52,626 bases of DNA, taken from Lachnospiraceae bacterium (GTDB lineage Bacteria; Bacillota; Clostridia; Lachnospirales; Lachnospiraceae). Below, one piece after another: positions 34,518 through 43,302 of the stretch. Each line of letters begins with the position of its first letter. Position 1 is the stretch's first letter. The DNA lies in the NCBI GenBank assembly GCA_024697225.1, contig JAILGA010000150.1:1-52626 (forward strand), given 5' to 3'. The position numbers and the translations under genes were made by a program. Under the pieces are notes generated by a model. That model was not told the origin of the DNA. It ran no database searches and saw only the letters and a program-made list of their open reading frames with translations.

Positions 34518-37199
34518 ATGAGTAAAGAGCTTGCAAAAGCCTATGATCCCAAGGGTCTCGAGGACAGATTATACGAGAAATGGGAAAAGAGCGGCTATTT
34601 CCATGCGGAACCCGAGGAGGGACGTAAGAAATTCACTGTTGTGATACCCCCGCCGAATGTTACCGGCATACTGCATATGGGACATGCGTTTGATGAAACG
34701 GTCCAGGATATCCTGGTACGCTGGAAGAGGATGCAGGGATACAATACGCTATGGCAGCCCGGAACGGATCATGCTTCCATATCCACCGAGGTCAGGATCA
34801 CCAACGAACTCAAGGAAGAGGGTATAGATAAGCATGAACTGGGCCGCGAGAAGTTTCTGGAGAGAGCCTGGGAGTGGAAGAGGAAATACGGCGGAACAAT
34901 TGTTTCGCAGCTGAAAAAGCTGGGAAGCTCCTGTGACTGGGAGAGGGAGCGCTTCACGATGGATGAGGGCTGCAACCGCGCAGTCACCGAAGCATTTGTC
35001 CGCATGTACGAAAAGGGCTACATATACAAGGGGAACAGGATCATCAACTGGTGCCCGGTGTGCAATACTTCGCTCTCGGACGCGGAAGTTCTCTATGAGG
35101 AGCAGCAGGGACATCTCTGGCACATTAAATACCCGCTGATCAATGAGGACGGCAGTGTCAGCAGCACGGAATTCCTTGAGTTCGCGACCACAAGACCCGA
35201 GACGATGCTCGGGGATACCGCGGTGGCGGTCAATCCTGCCGATGAGAGATATAAGGGGCTGGCAGGGAGAAAGGTTCTTCTTCCTATAGTCAACAGACAG
35301 ATACCCGTAGTCGAGGATGAGTATGTTGATATGGAATTCGGCACCGGCGTCGTAAAGATTACCCCGGCACACGACCCCAATGACTTCGAGGTCGGTAAGA
35401 GACACGGCCTCGAGGAGATAAACATCCTGAATGATGATGCCACGATCAACGAAAACGGCGGCAAATATGCCGGAATGGACCGCTATGAGTGCAGAAAGGC
35501 CATAGTGAAGGAACTGGAGGAGCTTGGGCTCCTTGTCGGCATAGAGGATTATTCCCACAATGTGGGTACACATGACCGCTGCCATACGACTGTCGAGCCG
35601 CTTATCAAAAAGCAGTGGTTCGTCAGAATGGACGAGCTCATCAAGCCCGCCGTCAAGGCGGTGCAGGAGGGAGAGATCCGTCTGGTGCCGGACAGCGCAA
35701 AGAAGAGATACTTCAACTGGACCGATAACATTAAGGACTGGTGCATCTCAAGACAGCTTTGGTGGGGACACAGGATACCCGCGTGGACGTGTGAGGACTG
35801 CGGAGAGATCATTGTTTCAAGGACCGCGCCCGAAGTCTGCCCCAAGTGCGGAAAGAACCATCTGACACAGGACCCCGACGTGCTTGATACCTGGTTCTCA
35901 TCGGCGCTGTGGCCTTTTGAGACCCTGGGATGGCCGGATGATACGCCAGATCTGAGGTATTTCTTCCCTACGGATGTACTGGTCACGGGATGGGATATCA
36001 TTTTCTTCTGGGTCATAAGGATGATATTCTCCAGTTACGAGCAGATGGGAACCTATCCTTTCCATACGGTTATATTCCACGGACTCGTGCGCGATTCCCA
36101 GGGACGAAAGATGAGCAAATCCCTCGGGAACGGCATAGATCCGCTCGAGGTTATCGGGCAGTACGGCGCGGATGCACTGAGACTGACGCTTGTGACCGGC
36201 AACGACATGGGCAGCGACATGCGTTTCTACAGGGAGCGTGTGGAGAACAGCCGCAATTTTGCCAATAAGATATGGAATGCGTCCAGATTCATCATGATGA
36301 ACAGAAAGGAGGGCGAGGAGGAGCGCTTCGGCAAACCTGTGCCCGCTTCTCTTGAGCCTGAAGACAAGTGGATACTCTCCAGATTTAACCGGCTGGTGAA
36401 GGAAGCAACCGAGAATATGGAGCGGTACGAGCTGGGCATCGCCGTTCAGAAGGTCTACGATTTCATATGGGAGGAATTCTGTGACTGGTATATCGAGATG
36501 GTCAAGCCCAGACTTTACGGCGAAGGCATGGAAGCGTCGAGGGATCAGGCGATGTACTGCCTTGAAAATGTCCTCGGCGGCGCCATGAAGCTGCTTCACC
36601 CTTATATGCCCTTCATCACCGAGGAGATATTCTGCACGCTGCAGAGCGGCGAGCCCTCGATAATGATATCCTCATGGCCGGAATTCAGGAACGATCTGGA
36701 CTTCCCCGAGGAGGAGAGGAGTATCGAGACGATAAAAGAAGCAGTGCGCGGTATCCGCGGCGTGAGAAACAGCATGAACGTGGCGCCTTCCAAGCGCGTA
36801 CCGATCGTGATCGTAAGCCCCGATCCCGCGGTAAGAAAGATATTTGCTGACGGTAAACTGTTCTTCGAGAGTCTTGCGGGCGCCTCGTCATCGGCCTGTC
36901 AGGAGGACCGCGAGGGTGTTTCGGACAGCGCTGTGTCGGTGTCGATCCCCGGAGCAACCCTGTTCATGCCGCTTGAGGATCTGGTCGACATTGACGCCGA
37001 GATCGAGAGGCTGACAAAGGAGTTAAAGCGCCTGGACGGAGAACTCATCCGCTCGGATAAGATGCTTTCCAATGAGAAGTTCCTTGCTTCCGCCAAACCG
37101 GAAAAGGTTCAGGAGGAAAAGGAAAAGAAGGCAAGATACGAGCAGATGCACTCTCAGGTAAGCGAGCAGCTTGACAGGCTTAAGAAGAGCAGGCAGTGA
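34518..37199 (+). CDS. valS: Valine--tRNA ligase
   Basis: Class I aminoacyl-tRNA synthetase charging tRNA-Val. 893 residues. HIGH-type motif HMGH at 53-56, editing-domain segment 'ATTRPETMLGDTAVAVNP', a zinc-ribbon-like CxxC pair around 'WTCEDCGE' and 'CPKCGKN', KMSKS at 531-535, the anticodon-binding helical domain ('EFCDWYIEMVK') and a C-terminal coiled coil as in bacterial ValRS. AAGGAGG lies about ten bases before the ATG. Length and order are typical. Confidence 0.98.
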   Translation: MSKELAKAYDPKGLEDRLYEKWEKSGYFHAEPEEGRKKFTVVIPPPNVTGILHMGHAFDETVQDILVRWKRMQGYNTLWQPGTDHASISTEVRITNELKEEGIDKHELGREKFLERAWEWKRKYGGTIVSQLKKLGSSCDWERERFTMDEGCNRAVTEAFVRMYEKGYIYKGNRIINWCPVCNTSLSDAEVLYEEQQGHLWHIKYPLINEDGSVSSTEFLEFATTRPETMLGDTAVAVNPADERYKGLAGRKVLLPIVNRQIPVVEDEYVDMEFGTGVVKITPAHDPNDFEVGKRHGLEEINILNDDATINENGGKYAGMDRYECRKAIVKELEELGLLVGIEDYSHNVGTHDRCHTTVEPLIKKQWFVRMDELIKPAVKAVQEGEIRLVPDSAKKRYFNWTDNIKDWCISRQLWWGHRIPAWTCEDCGEIIVSRTAPEVCPKCGKNHLTQDPDVLDTWFSSALWPFETLGWPDDTPDLRYFFPTDVLVTGWDIIFFWVIRMIFSSYEQMGTYPFHTVIFHGLVRDSQGRKMSKSLGNGIDPLEVIGQYGADALRLTLVTGNDMGSDMRFYRERVENSRNFANKIWNASRFIMMNRKEGEEERFGKPVPASLEPEDKWILSRFNRLVKEATENMERYELGIAVQKVYDFIWEEFCDWYIEMVKPRLYGEGMEASRDQAMYCLENVLGGAMKLLHPYMPFITEEIFCTLQSGEPSIMISSWPEFRNDLDFPEEERSIETIKEAVRGIRGVRNSMNVAPSKRVPIVIVSPDPAVRKIFADGKLFFESLAGASSSACQEDREGVSDSAVSVSIPGATLFMPLEDLVDIDAEIERLTKELKRLDGELIRSDKMLSNEKFLASAKPEKVQEEKEKKARYEQMHSQVSEQLDRLKKSRQ

Positions 37200-37227
37200 T
37201 TATCGGCGATATACAGGACATAAGCTA

Positions 37228-37416
37228 ATGATCAATTTTGATGAAGAACTGAAGAAATTTCATCCAAGCCTGGAGTTGGAGCAGGTACAGGAAGTGATTC
37301 AAAACCGCAACCTCGATGATGTTTCCGATATCCTGATAGAGCTCATGGGGAACCGGGGTCAGACATCTGCCGCGGCAAAGCCGGGCGGCAGTCAAAGATC
37401 CGGTCGCAGGGAGTAG
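37228..37416 (+). CDS. Small conserved-looking protein, function unknown
   Basis: 62 residues beginning MINFDEELKKFHPSLELEQ. The start at 37228 is chosen over an upstream in-frame ATG that overlaps valS and has no homology-like character. Predicted as amphipathic helices (residues 5-45) with a charged, Gly/Ser-rich tail. It is not recognised. It sits between valS (28 bases) and the zinc-ribbon TPR gene (5 bases) on the same strand, so it is probably cotranscribed with the latter. The ribosome-binding site is weak. Confidence 0.6.
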   Translation: MINFDEELKKFHPSLELEQVQEVIQNRNLDDVSDILIELMGNRGQTSAAAKPGGSQRSGRRE

Positions 37417-37421
37417 TTTTC

Positions 37422-38822
37422 GTGCAATGCTATTCCTGCGGAAATGAGCTGACGGAAAAGGATTACTGCACCGCGTGCGGTGCCGATGTCGGTTTCTATA
37501 AAAACATTCATTACCTCTCATTGAAGCTTTATAATGAGGGGCTTGACAGAGCGCGCGTGAGAGACCTGTCCGGCGCCGCAAGATGTCTCAGGGAGAGCAT
37601 CAGCTTAAACAAGAACAATATTGATGCCAGAAATCTACTGGGACTTGTCTATTACGAGACGGGTGAGGTTGTAGCGGCACTCATCGAATGGGTCATCAGC
37701 AAAAATCTCCGCGAGGAGAAGAATCTTGCCGGCGACTATCTTGCCGAGATGCAGAAGGACCCCCAGAGACTTGAAACTCTGGGACGTACGGCAAAGAAGT
37801 TCAATCTGGCCCTGAGGTACGCCGAACAGGAGAGTTACGACCTGGCGGTGATACAGCTCAAGAGGATACTGCAGCTCAACCCCGGTTTTCTGCGGGCCAG
37901 GCAGCTGCTGGCTCTGCTCTATATCAGATCCGGAGATTTCGACCGGGCTAAGCATGAGTGTGCGAGGTGCCTCAGGATCGACAGCGGCGACACAGTCGCA
38001 AGAAGATATATGAGGGAAGCGGATACCGAGAGCCTTCCCGGCATCCAGACAAACCGCAGACGGGAAGCACAGCCCGTGCGCTACCAGAGCGGCAACGAGA
38101 TGATAATCCAGCCGCCCTCAAGGGGACCGGGTGCCGGAGTGTGGACCTTCGGAGCGGCTGTGGCCGGTATATGCGCCGGGATAGCGGTTGCGTGGTTTTT
38201 GATACTGCCCGCTCGCGCAACCCGCATCCGCGAGGCAGCAAGAGGAGAGATCGCGGCGGTATGCGAGGAATCCGATGCCAAAAGTGCTCAGATAACAGAT
38301 CTGGAGCGGAAGATTTCCAAGCTTGAGTCCACGATAAGCGAGATGGAAAAGGAGCAGGAGTCTGCGGAAGAGGTCGATTATCATTCCGCAACAGCGCTGC
38401 TTGAGGCGGTGTCCGCATATCTGAAGACCCCTGAGGATCTGGGTACCGTGAGTGAGATCCTGCTCGGGATGGAAGTCGATGCCCCCGAGCTGAAGGATGA
38501 AGGCGCGGCCGCCCTGTATGATGCATTCACGGATATGGCGGGCGAGGAGCTTGCCGAGAAATTCCGTCAGGCGGGTCTCGCGGCATTCAGGGAAGAGGAC
38601 GATGAGACAGCAGTCAAAAATCTCCTGTGGGCATCGGAACTTAAGAGTGACGATCCCGAGGTCCTGTTCATTCTGGGAAGGGCTTATTACAGGAGCGGAG
38701 ACAACGGCGGCGCCAGAGAGGCGTTTGAAAAGCTGGTGTCGGATTTTCCGGACACCAAGGAGGCGTCTCAGGCTCAGGATCTTCTGGCGGAGATAAACAA
38801 TACTGTAGATCAGACGGATTGA
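37422..38822 (+). CDS. Zinc-ribbon/TPR membrane protein
   Basis: 466 residues, start GTG with GGGAG eight bases upstream. The N-terminal zinc ribbon has two CxxC pairs (C3-C6 in 'CYSCG' and 'CTACG'). Two TPR blocks follow: about 45-215 on the cytoplasmic side, then one membrane helix (about 241-263), a coiled coil (about 290-315), and another TPR block (about 365-460) outside. Zinc ribbon plus TPR plus membrane helix is a recurring architecture in Firmicutes proteins of unknown role. It follows the 62-residue gene after five bases and is followed after 11 bases by the MBOAT gene, so it could be part of an envelope operon; this is inference. Confidence 0.72.
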   Translation: MQCYSCGNELTEKDYCTACGADVGFYKNIHYLSLKLYNEGLDRARVRDLSGAARCLRESISLNKNNIDARNLLGLVYYETGEVVAALIEWVISKNLREEKNLAGDYLAEMQKDPQRLETLGRTAKKFNLALRYAEQESYDLAVIQLKRILQLNPGFLRARQLLALLYIRSGDFDRAKHECARCLRIDSGDTVARRYMREADTESLPGIQTNRRREAQPVRYQSGNEMIIQPPSRGPGAGVWTFGAAVAGICAGIAVAWFLILPARATRIREAARGEIAAVCEESDAKSAQITDLERKISKLESTISEMEKEQESAEEVDYHSATALLEAVSAYLKTPEDLGTVSEILLGMEVDAPELKDEGAAALYDAFTDMAGEELAEKFRQAGLAAFREEDDETAVKNLLWASELKSDDPEVLFILGRAYYRSGDNGGAREAFEKLVSDFPDTKEASQAQDLLAEINNTVDQTD

Positions 38823-38833
38823 TCAAATAACTG

Positions 38834-40222
38834 ATGAGTTTTACGGATCTGAATTTTGTGTTCCGGTTTCTGCCGGTATTTCTTTTGCTGTATTATATCT
38901 TTCCCGTTTCGTTCAGACCATATGTTCTGGCTGCCGGGAGTCTGGTTTTTTATGCCTTTGCCGACCCGCGCTGTCTTCCCGTTCTTATAATGATGGGTAT
39001 ATGGAACTGCATAATGGCGCCGGCCTGTGCAAAGAAGGACAAGGCCGCGCTCTGCTTCGGGGTGGGACTGGACATTGTTCTTCTTTGTGCGGCAAAGATA
39101 CTTGCAGCGACGTATGATCCGGTTTTTCTGCCTGTGGGGATGAGCTTCTACACCTTCAGGATGATCGCTTTTCTTGCGGATTCCTACAGGGGAAAGATAC
39201 CTTCCTCCGACGGATGGGGAGGCGGGACGTCCTTTGCGGATGCACTGTGTTACTTCTTTATGTTTCCGCAGCTTGCCATGGGGCCGATCATGAGGTTTTC
39301 GGATTACAGAAAATGCGCGGCGTTCAGAACACCTGTCGTGATTAAGAAGTCCGTAAGATTCCGAAACCTCATACAGAGGCTCGAGAACGGCATGACGTTT
39401 TTCATTGCGGGAATGGCTTTCAAGGTGCTGTTGGCGGACCATCTTGAGCCGCTGTGGCAAAGCCTCAACACGGCCGGCTACGAGAGTATATCCACGCCTC
39501 TGGCCTGGCTCGGGATAGCCTCGAGATCGATGCAGATCTACTATGATTTTATGGGATATTCGTTAATGGCCGCCGGACTCGGGGTGATGCTGGGATTTCC
39601 TTTTGTAAAGAATTTCGACCAGCCCTATGCGGCTGGATCGGTCAGCGAATTCTACCGCAGATGGCATATGACACTGGGGAGCTTTTTCAGGGATTATGTA
39701 TACATACCTATGGGAGGAAGCAGGTGCGGCTGGGCCAGGACCGCGGCCAATCTCGCTTTTGTCTGGCTTCTGACCGGGATCTGGCACGGCATCACACCGG
39801 GCTTCTTTATCTGGTCGGGAAGCCTGCTGCTTCTGATCCTGGTGGAAAAAGCCCTTGACGAGAGAGGCCTGAAGAGAAAAAAGGTGATCGGAAGGATAAA
39901 TGTGCTCTTTTTCATCCCTCTGACCTGGTGTGCTTTTTCCATAGATGCTCCGGGAAGACTTGCGGCTTATTTCCTGCGTCTGTTTCCGATTCTGGGAGAT
40001 TCGGCGGGAATAGTATACAGGGGCGATTTTAAAGCGGCTCTGGAGGAATACGGGATTTATCTTTTCTTTTCGCTTGTTTTTCTCTTTCCGCAAGTCTATC
40101 ATTATTTCGGAAAGAAACGGAGAAAACCCGCCGTCACGGTTCTGTTTATTGTGCTGTTCGCGCTTTGCGTGATCAGTGTAAAAAGAACGGGCAGCAATCC
40201 GTTCATGTATGCCGGGTTTTGA
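38834..40222 (+). CDS. MBOAT-family membrane O-acyltransferase
   Basis: 462-residue multi-span protein of the AlgI/DltB/PatA class, which moves acyl groups across the membrane to surface polymers. Typical signatures: 'LPVGMSFYTFRMIAFLADSYRG' in the first half, 'FYRRWHMTLGSFFRDYVYIPMGG' (split here by mention only), and 'LLTGIWHGITPGFF' with the catalytic His at 318. About ten hydrophobic segments. The next gene, 9 bases on, encodes a secreted SGNH hydrolase, the usual extracellular partner in such acetylation systems. Target polymer unknown. Confidence 0.92.
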   Translation: MSFTDLNFVFRFLPVFLLLYYIFPVSFRPYVLAAGSLVFYAFADPRCLPVLIMMGIWNCIMAPACAKKDKAALCFGVGLDIVLLCAAKILAATYDPVFLPVGMSFYTFRMIAFLADSYRGKIPSSDGWGGGTSFADALCYFFMFPQLAMGPIMRFSDYRKCAAFRTPVVIKKSVRFRNLIQRLENGMTFFIAGMAFKVLLADHLEPLWQSLNTAGYESISTPLAWLGIASRSMQIYYDFMGYSLMAAGLGVMLGFPFVKNFDQPYAAGSVSEFYRRWHMTLGSFFRDYVYIPMGGSRCGWARTAANLAFVWLLTGIWHGITPGFFIWSGSLLLLILVEKALDERGLKRKKVIGRINVLFFIPLTWCAFSIDAPGRLAAYFLRLFPILGDSAGIVYRGDFKAALEEYGIYLFFSLVFLFPQVYHYFGKKRRKPAVTVLFIVLFALCVISVKRTGSNPFMYAGF

Positions 40223-40231
40223 GGATAAGAT

Positions 40232-41476
40232 ATGCGATTTGGCTTTAAATGCCCTTTGATACTCGCGGCCACGGCCGCCGCGGTGATATACGGATTTACG
40301 GGATTCTCCTTTGTCGCAGGGGACGATCTTTCGATGCCCGATGTGTTCGCCGTGGCATCCGGAGCGGAGAATGGTACTGCGGCGGAGATAATCGCCGTCG
40401 CGCAGGATGCCTGTGAAGCTTTGGCAGAGGAAGCATCAGAGACTGACCGTAAGTTATCCGGTGATGATATAATAATAGATGCTGCGCCTTCTGAAGAAAC
40501 AGCAGACATTGCAGAAGAGACAGCAGACACTGCAGAAGAGACTGCAGACATTGCAGAAGAGACAGCAGACACTGCAGAAGAGACTGCAGACACCGCAGAA
40601 GATACAGCAGACACTGCAGAAGAGACAGCAGATATTGCAGAAGAGACAGCAGATATTGCAGAAGAGACAGCAGACACAGCAGAAGAAACCGCAGAAGCGG
40701 AAACCGGAGAAACTGTAGATAAAGAGGACGGACCCGGGGAAACGGCGGACAAAGAAGAGGGCTTCGAAGAGAGAGCTGACACTGCCGTGATTCCCGAAGA
40801 AGAAACCTCATTGCCTCCGGTACAAAAAGCTGCCGTGACTGATGAGAAGCCCTGGGAGCGGAGTGTGGTGCACACCGCGACGGACACCGTGGAAGCGGAC
40901 TATTTTGCAGATGCTTTGTTCATCGGTGATTCAAGAACGGTGGGACTGTCGCAGTACTGCCCCGAGCTTGATGAACAGGCCGAGTTTTATTCAAAGGTTT
41001 CGCTCACGGTGAAGGGCGCTCTGGATAAACCCTTTGTCAAAACCGAGGACGGCAGGAAAACCGTTGATGAGATGCTCTCGGACGGCAGGCAGTTCGGGAA
41101 GATCTATATCATGCTCGGAATAAACGAAATCGGCGGGGGGAGCGATGAGAGCTTCGCAGACGACTACTCCGCGATGATAGACAGGATAAGGGAAAAGCAG
41201 CCGAATGCCATGATATTCATCCAGAGCATCATGCATGTAACAAAGAGAAAGAGCGACAGCGACCGCCACATAAACAATCCGAGGATCGATTCGCGAAACG
41301 CTGCCATAGCGCGGCTGGCTGATGCCGAAAAGGGCATTTATTATGTGGATATAAACCAGGCGGTGGATGATGGAGAGGGCAATCTGACCGCTGATCTGTC
41401 CTTTGATGAGGTACATCTTAAGGCAGTATCCTACGGATTGTGGTATGATTTCCTCAAGACCCACGCTCATATATGA
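40232..41476 (+). CDS. Exported SGNH/GDSL hydrolase with heptad-repeat linker
   Basis: 414 residues. An N-terminal signal/anchor helix (about 5-28) is followed by a low-complexity linker of ten tandem heptads, consensus EETADxA (residues 88-157), then a C-terminal SGNH domain. Block I is 'FIGDSRTVGLS' with nucleophile S234, 'GINEIGGG' is block III, and 'DEVHL' (D392, H395) the catalytic Asp-His. Together with the upstream MBOAT it is expected to acetylate or deacetylate an envelope polymer. The linker probably spaces the enzyme from the membrane and may vary in copy number. Confidence 0.85.
   Translation: MRFGFKCPLILAATAAAVIYGFTGFSFVAGDDLSMPDVFAVASGAENGTAAEIIAVAQDACEALAEEASETDRKLSGDDIIIDAAPSEETADIAEETADTAEETADIAEETADTAEETADTAEDTADTAEETADIAEETADIAEETADTAEETAEAETGETVDKEDGPGETADKEEGFEERADTAVIPEEETSLPPVQKAAVTDEKPWERSVVHTATDTVEADYFADALFIGDSRTVGLSQYCPELDEQAEFYSKVSLTVKGALDKPFVKTEDGRKTVDEMLSDGRQFGKIYIMLGINEIGGGSDESFADDYSAMIDRIREKQPNAMIFIQSIMHVTKRKSDSDRHINNPRIDSRNAAIARLADAEKGIYYVDINQAVDDGEGNLTADLSFDEVHLKAVSYGLWYDFLKTHAHI
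40493..40702 (+). repeat. Ten 21-bp in-frame tandem repeats in the SGNH gene
   Basis: Units of 21 bases of the type GAAGAGACAGCAGACAYTGCA, each coding for EETAD(I/T)A; unit 6 has EDTADTA and unit 10 is degenerate (EETAEAE). Several units are near-identical at DNA level, as expected for slippage or recombination. Confidence 0.9.
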
Positions 41477-41493
41477 TATGAAGGACAGTTGTG

Positions 41494-41739
41494 ATGGCGA
41501 GAGAGATGATATTCAAAATGGAGCGCACGGGTTTTCTTGATGTCGGAGAGAGAGTCAATCTGACAGAAGGGGTGCTTCCCAGCGCATATTATTATACACT
41601 TGACGCAGAGCGCGCGAGATCACTTGCGATGTCGCCCAATATCCCTCTCAATGAGAGGCTCACATCGAAGGAGGGCATCGTGAGATCCATAGATGAGAAC
41701 GAACGCGGCTTTTATGTAACGGTAGAAATAGGAGGTTGA
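41494..41739 (+). CDS. Small conserved-looking protein, function unknown
   Basis: 81 residues, ATG at 41494 with AAGGA eight bases upstream (a GTG three bases earlier is possible). Predicted beta-rich: 'MIFKMERTGFLDVGERVNL' followed by a region ending 'VRSIDENERGFYVTVEI'. Not recognised. It ends two bases before the ridA ATG and carries the ridA ribosome-binding site in its last codons, so the two are coupled. Confidence 0.65.
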   Translation: MAREMIFKMERTGFLDVGERVNLTEGVLPSAYYYTLDAERARSLAMSPNIPLNERLTSKEGIVRSIDENERGFYVTVEIGG

Positions 41740-41741
41740 TC

Positions 41742-42128
41742 ATGAGAGGAGAATTGGGAACAGTCTCGACGGACAGGGCACCCGCTGCCATAGGACCGTA
41801 TTCACAGGCAAAGACGGCCGGCGGTTTTCTTTTTGCATCGGGACAGATAGCCATAGATCCCGCAACGGGAGAAATGAACGGCAATGACATAAAGACACAG
41901 GCCGCGCAGGTCATGGCCAATGTGGGTGCCATACTTGATGAAGCGGGACTCACCGAGGCAGATGTTGTGAGAACCTGCTGCTACCTTGCGGATATAAATG
42001 ACTTTGCGGCCTTCAACGAGGTTTACGGAGAGTTCTTCAAAAGTAAGCCCGCAAGGAGCTGCGTAGCCGTCAGATCGCTTCCCAAGGGGGCGCTCTGCGA
42101 GGTCGAGATTACAGCATTTGCCGGATGA
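41742..42128 (+). CDS. ridA: RidA family enamine/imine deaminase
   Basis: Hydrolyses reactive 2-aminoacrylate-type intermediates released by PLP enzymes. 128 residues, trimeric family. Signatures: 'APAAIGPYSQA', 'FLFASGQIAIDPATGE', 'VVRTCCYLADINDF', and 'PARSCVAVRSLPKGALCEVEITA' (in part) with the substrate-binding Arg. ATG at 41742 with GGAGG six bases upstream is preferred over TTG 41736. It overlaps the lipoprotein gene by four bases. Confidence 0.96.
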   Translation: MRGELGTVSTDRAPAAIGPYSQAKTAGGFLFASGQIAIDPATGEMNGNDIKTQAAQVMANVGAILDEAGLTEADVVRTCCYLADINDFAAFNEVYGEFFKSKPARSCVAVRSLPKGALCEVEITAFAG

Positions 42129-43273
42129 GAAGAGCCGCGGTTAAAACTTTTGCGGCTATGATGCTTGCCGTCACGCTCTCCGGCTGTACGCTGCCGGAGA
42201 TCTTCGGGGTCAATGAGGAGAACGCGCTGAACGCGGGTCTGACGGCGCTTGAGAATCTTGAGTTCAGGGATGCTCTCTCAAGCTTTTCCCTTGCCGAGTC
42301 GCAGGGAGAGGACACGGTGGCGCTGTATCGCGGAAAGGGCATCGCGGAGTATAACCTGGCGGATTATGAGGCCGCAGGGAAGGATTTTGCCACAGCTCTT
42401 GACAGGTGCAACGGCATACCGGATGAGACCACCTATGATATAGCATACTATTATGCCCAGTCGCTGGTGAATCTTGAGAAATATGACGAGGCGGCGGCGG
42501 TATATGATGCGATCCTGGGCTTAAGATCCGGCGAAGACCAGGCCAGATATCTCAGGGGGCTGTGCTATCTGAACATGGGCGAGCACGACAAGGCATCCGA
42601 GGACTTTAAGACGGTAGTGGATGCGGTCCCCCGTAATTATGACAGGATATTTTCCATATATGATGCGCTGTGCAGGGCGGGTTATAAGCCGGAAGCCGAC
42701 AGCATGCTGAACGACATAATGAGTGTCAGCGGTACGACCATGACTTCGTATGAGAAAGGCCGTCTCTTCTATTATCTCGGAGACAAGGAAAAAGCGAGAA
42801 CCTCGCTTGAGGAAGCGCTTGGCGAAAGCGCCGATAAAAAGTCATCCGAAAAAATACCGATTGTTATTTTATTAGGAGAGGTTGTTCAGGATCTCGGCGA
42901 TGACGAATATGCCATAAGTGTGTACCGGCGCTTTCTGCAGGATGACCAGAGTGAGGCCTGCATTTACAATGCGCTTGGCGTGTGTGAGATCAGGATGGGG
43001 AGTTATGCGGATGCCGTGTCCGATCTGCAGATAGGACTGGCGCTCGATGATCCGGAACAGAACGCCGCGCTTTTGAGAAATCTTATCGTCGCTTATGAAA
43101 ACATAGGAAATTATGATATCGCTGCCCAGAGGATGAGCGAGTATCTGGAGCTTGTACCCGGTGATGAAGAAGCAAGGAGGGAGAATATTTTCCTTTCCAC
43201 GCGTCTTTTGCAGAGCGGGGAACCCGAGGTGGATGACGCCGAGGGTGTGACTGACGCGGAAACATCTGACTGA
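42125..43273 (+). CDS. TPR-containing lipoprotein
   Basis: 382 residues with a lipoprotein signal: positive N-terminus, hydrophobic stretch, lipobox LSGC with lipidated C21. The mature part is a chain of TPR units (e.g. 'ALYRGKGIAEYNLADYEAA', 'ARYLRGLCYLNMGEHDKA', 'YNALGVCEIRMGSYADA') with an acidic C-terminal tail. Predicted to sit on the outer face of the membrane as a binding scaffold. ATGA overlap with ridA. A near-match to the window palindrome (42854-42867, ATACC left arm) lies inside. Confidence 0.85.
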   Translation: MRRAAVKTFAAMMLAVTLSGCTLPEIFGVNEENALNAGLTALENLEFRDALSSFSLAESQGEDTVALYRGKGIAEYNLADYEAAGKDFATALDRCNGIPDETTYDIAYYYAQSLVNLEKYDEAAAVYDAILGLRSGEDQARYLRGLCYLNMGEHDKASEDFKTVVDAVPRNYDRIFSIYDALCRAGYKPEADSMLNDIMSVSGTTMTSYEKGRLFYYLGDKEKARTSLEEALGESADKKSSEKIPIVILLGEVVQDLGDDEYAISVYRRFLQDDQSEACIYNALGVCEIRMGSYADAVSDLQIGLALDDPEQNAALLRNLIVAYENIGNYDIAAQRMSEYLELVPGDEEARRENIFLSTRLLQSGEPEVDDAEGVTDAETSD

Positions 43274-43302
43274 CAGATCCCGCGGGTGAATCAGGAGGTT
43301 AT

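Noticed and set aside
40102-40887. Minus-strand 261-codon Ser/Ala-rich frame
   Set aside because: It is the antisense of the 21-bp repeats in the SGNH gene; composition is pure repeat and there is no start signal.
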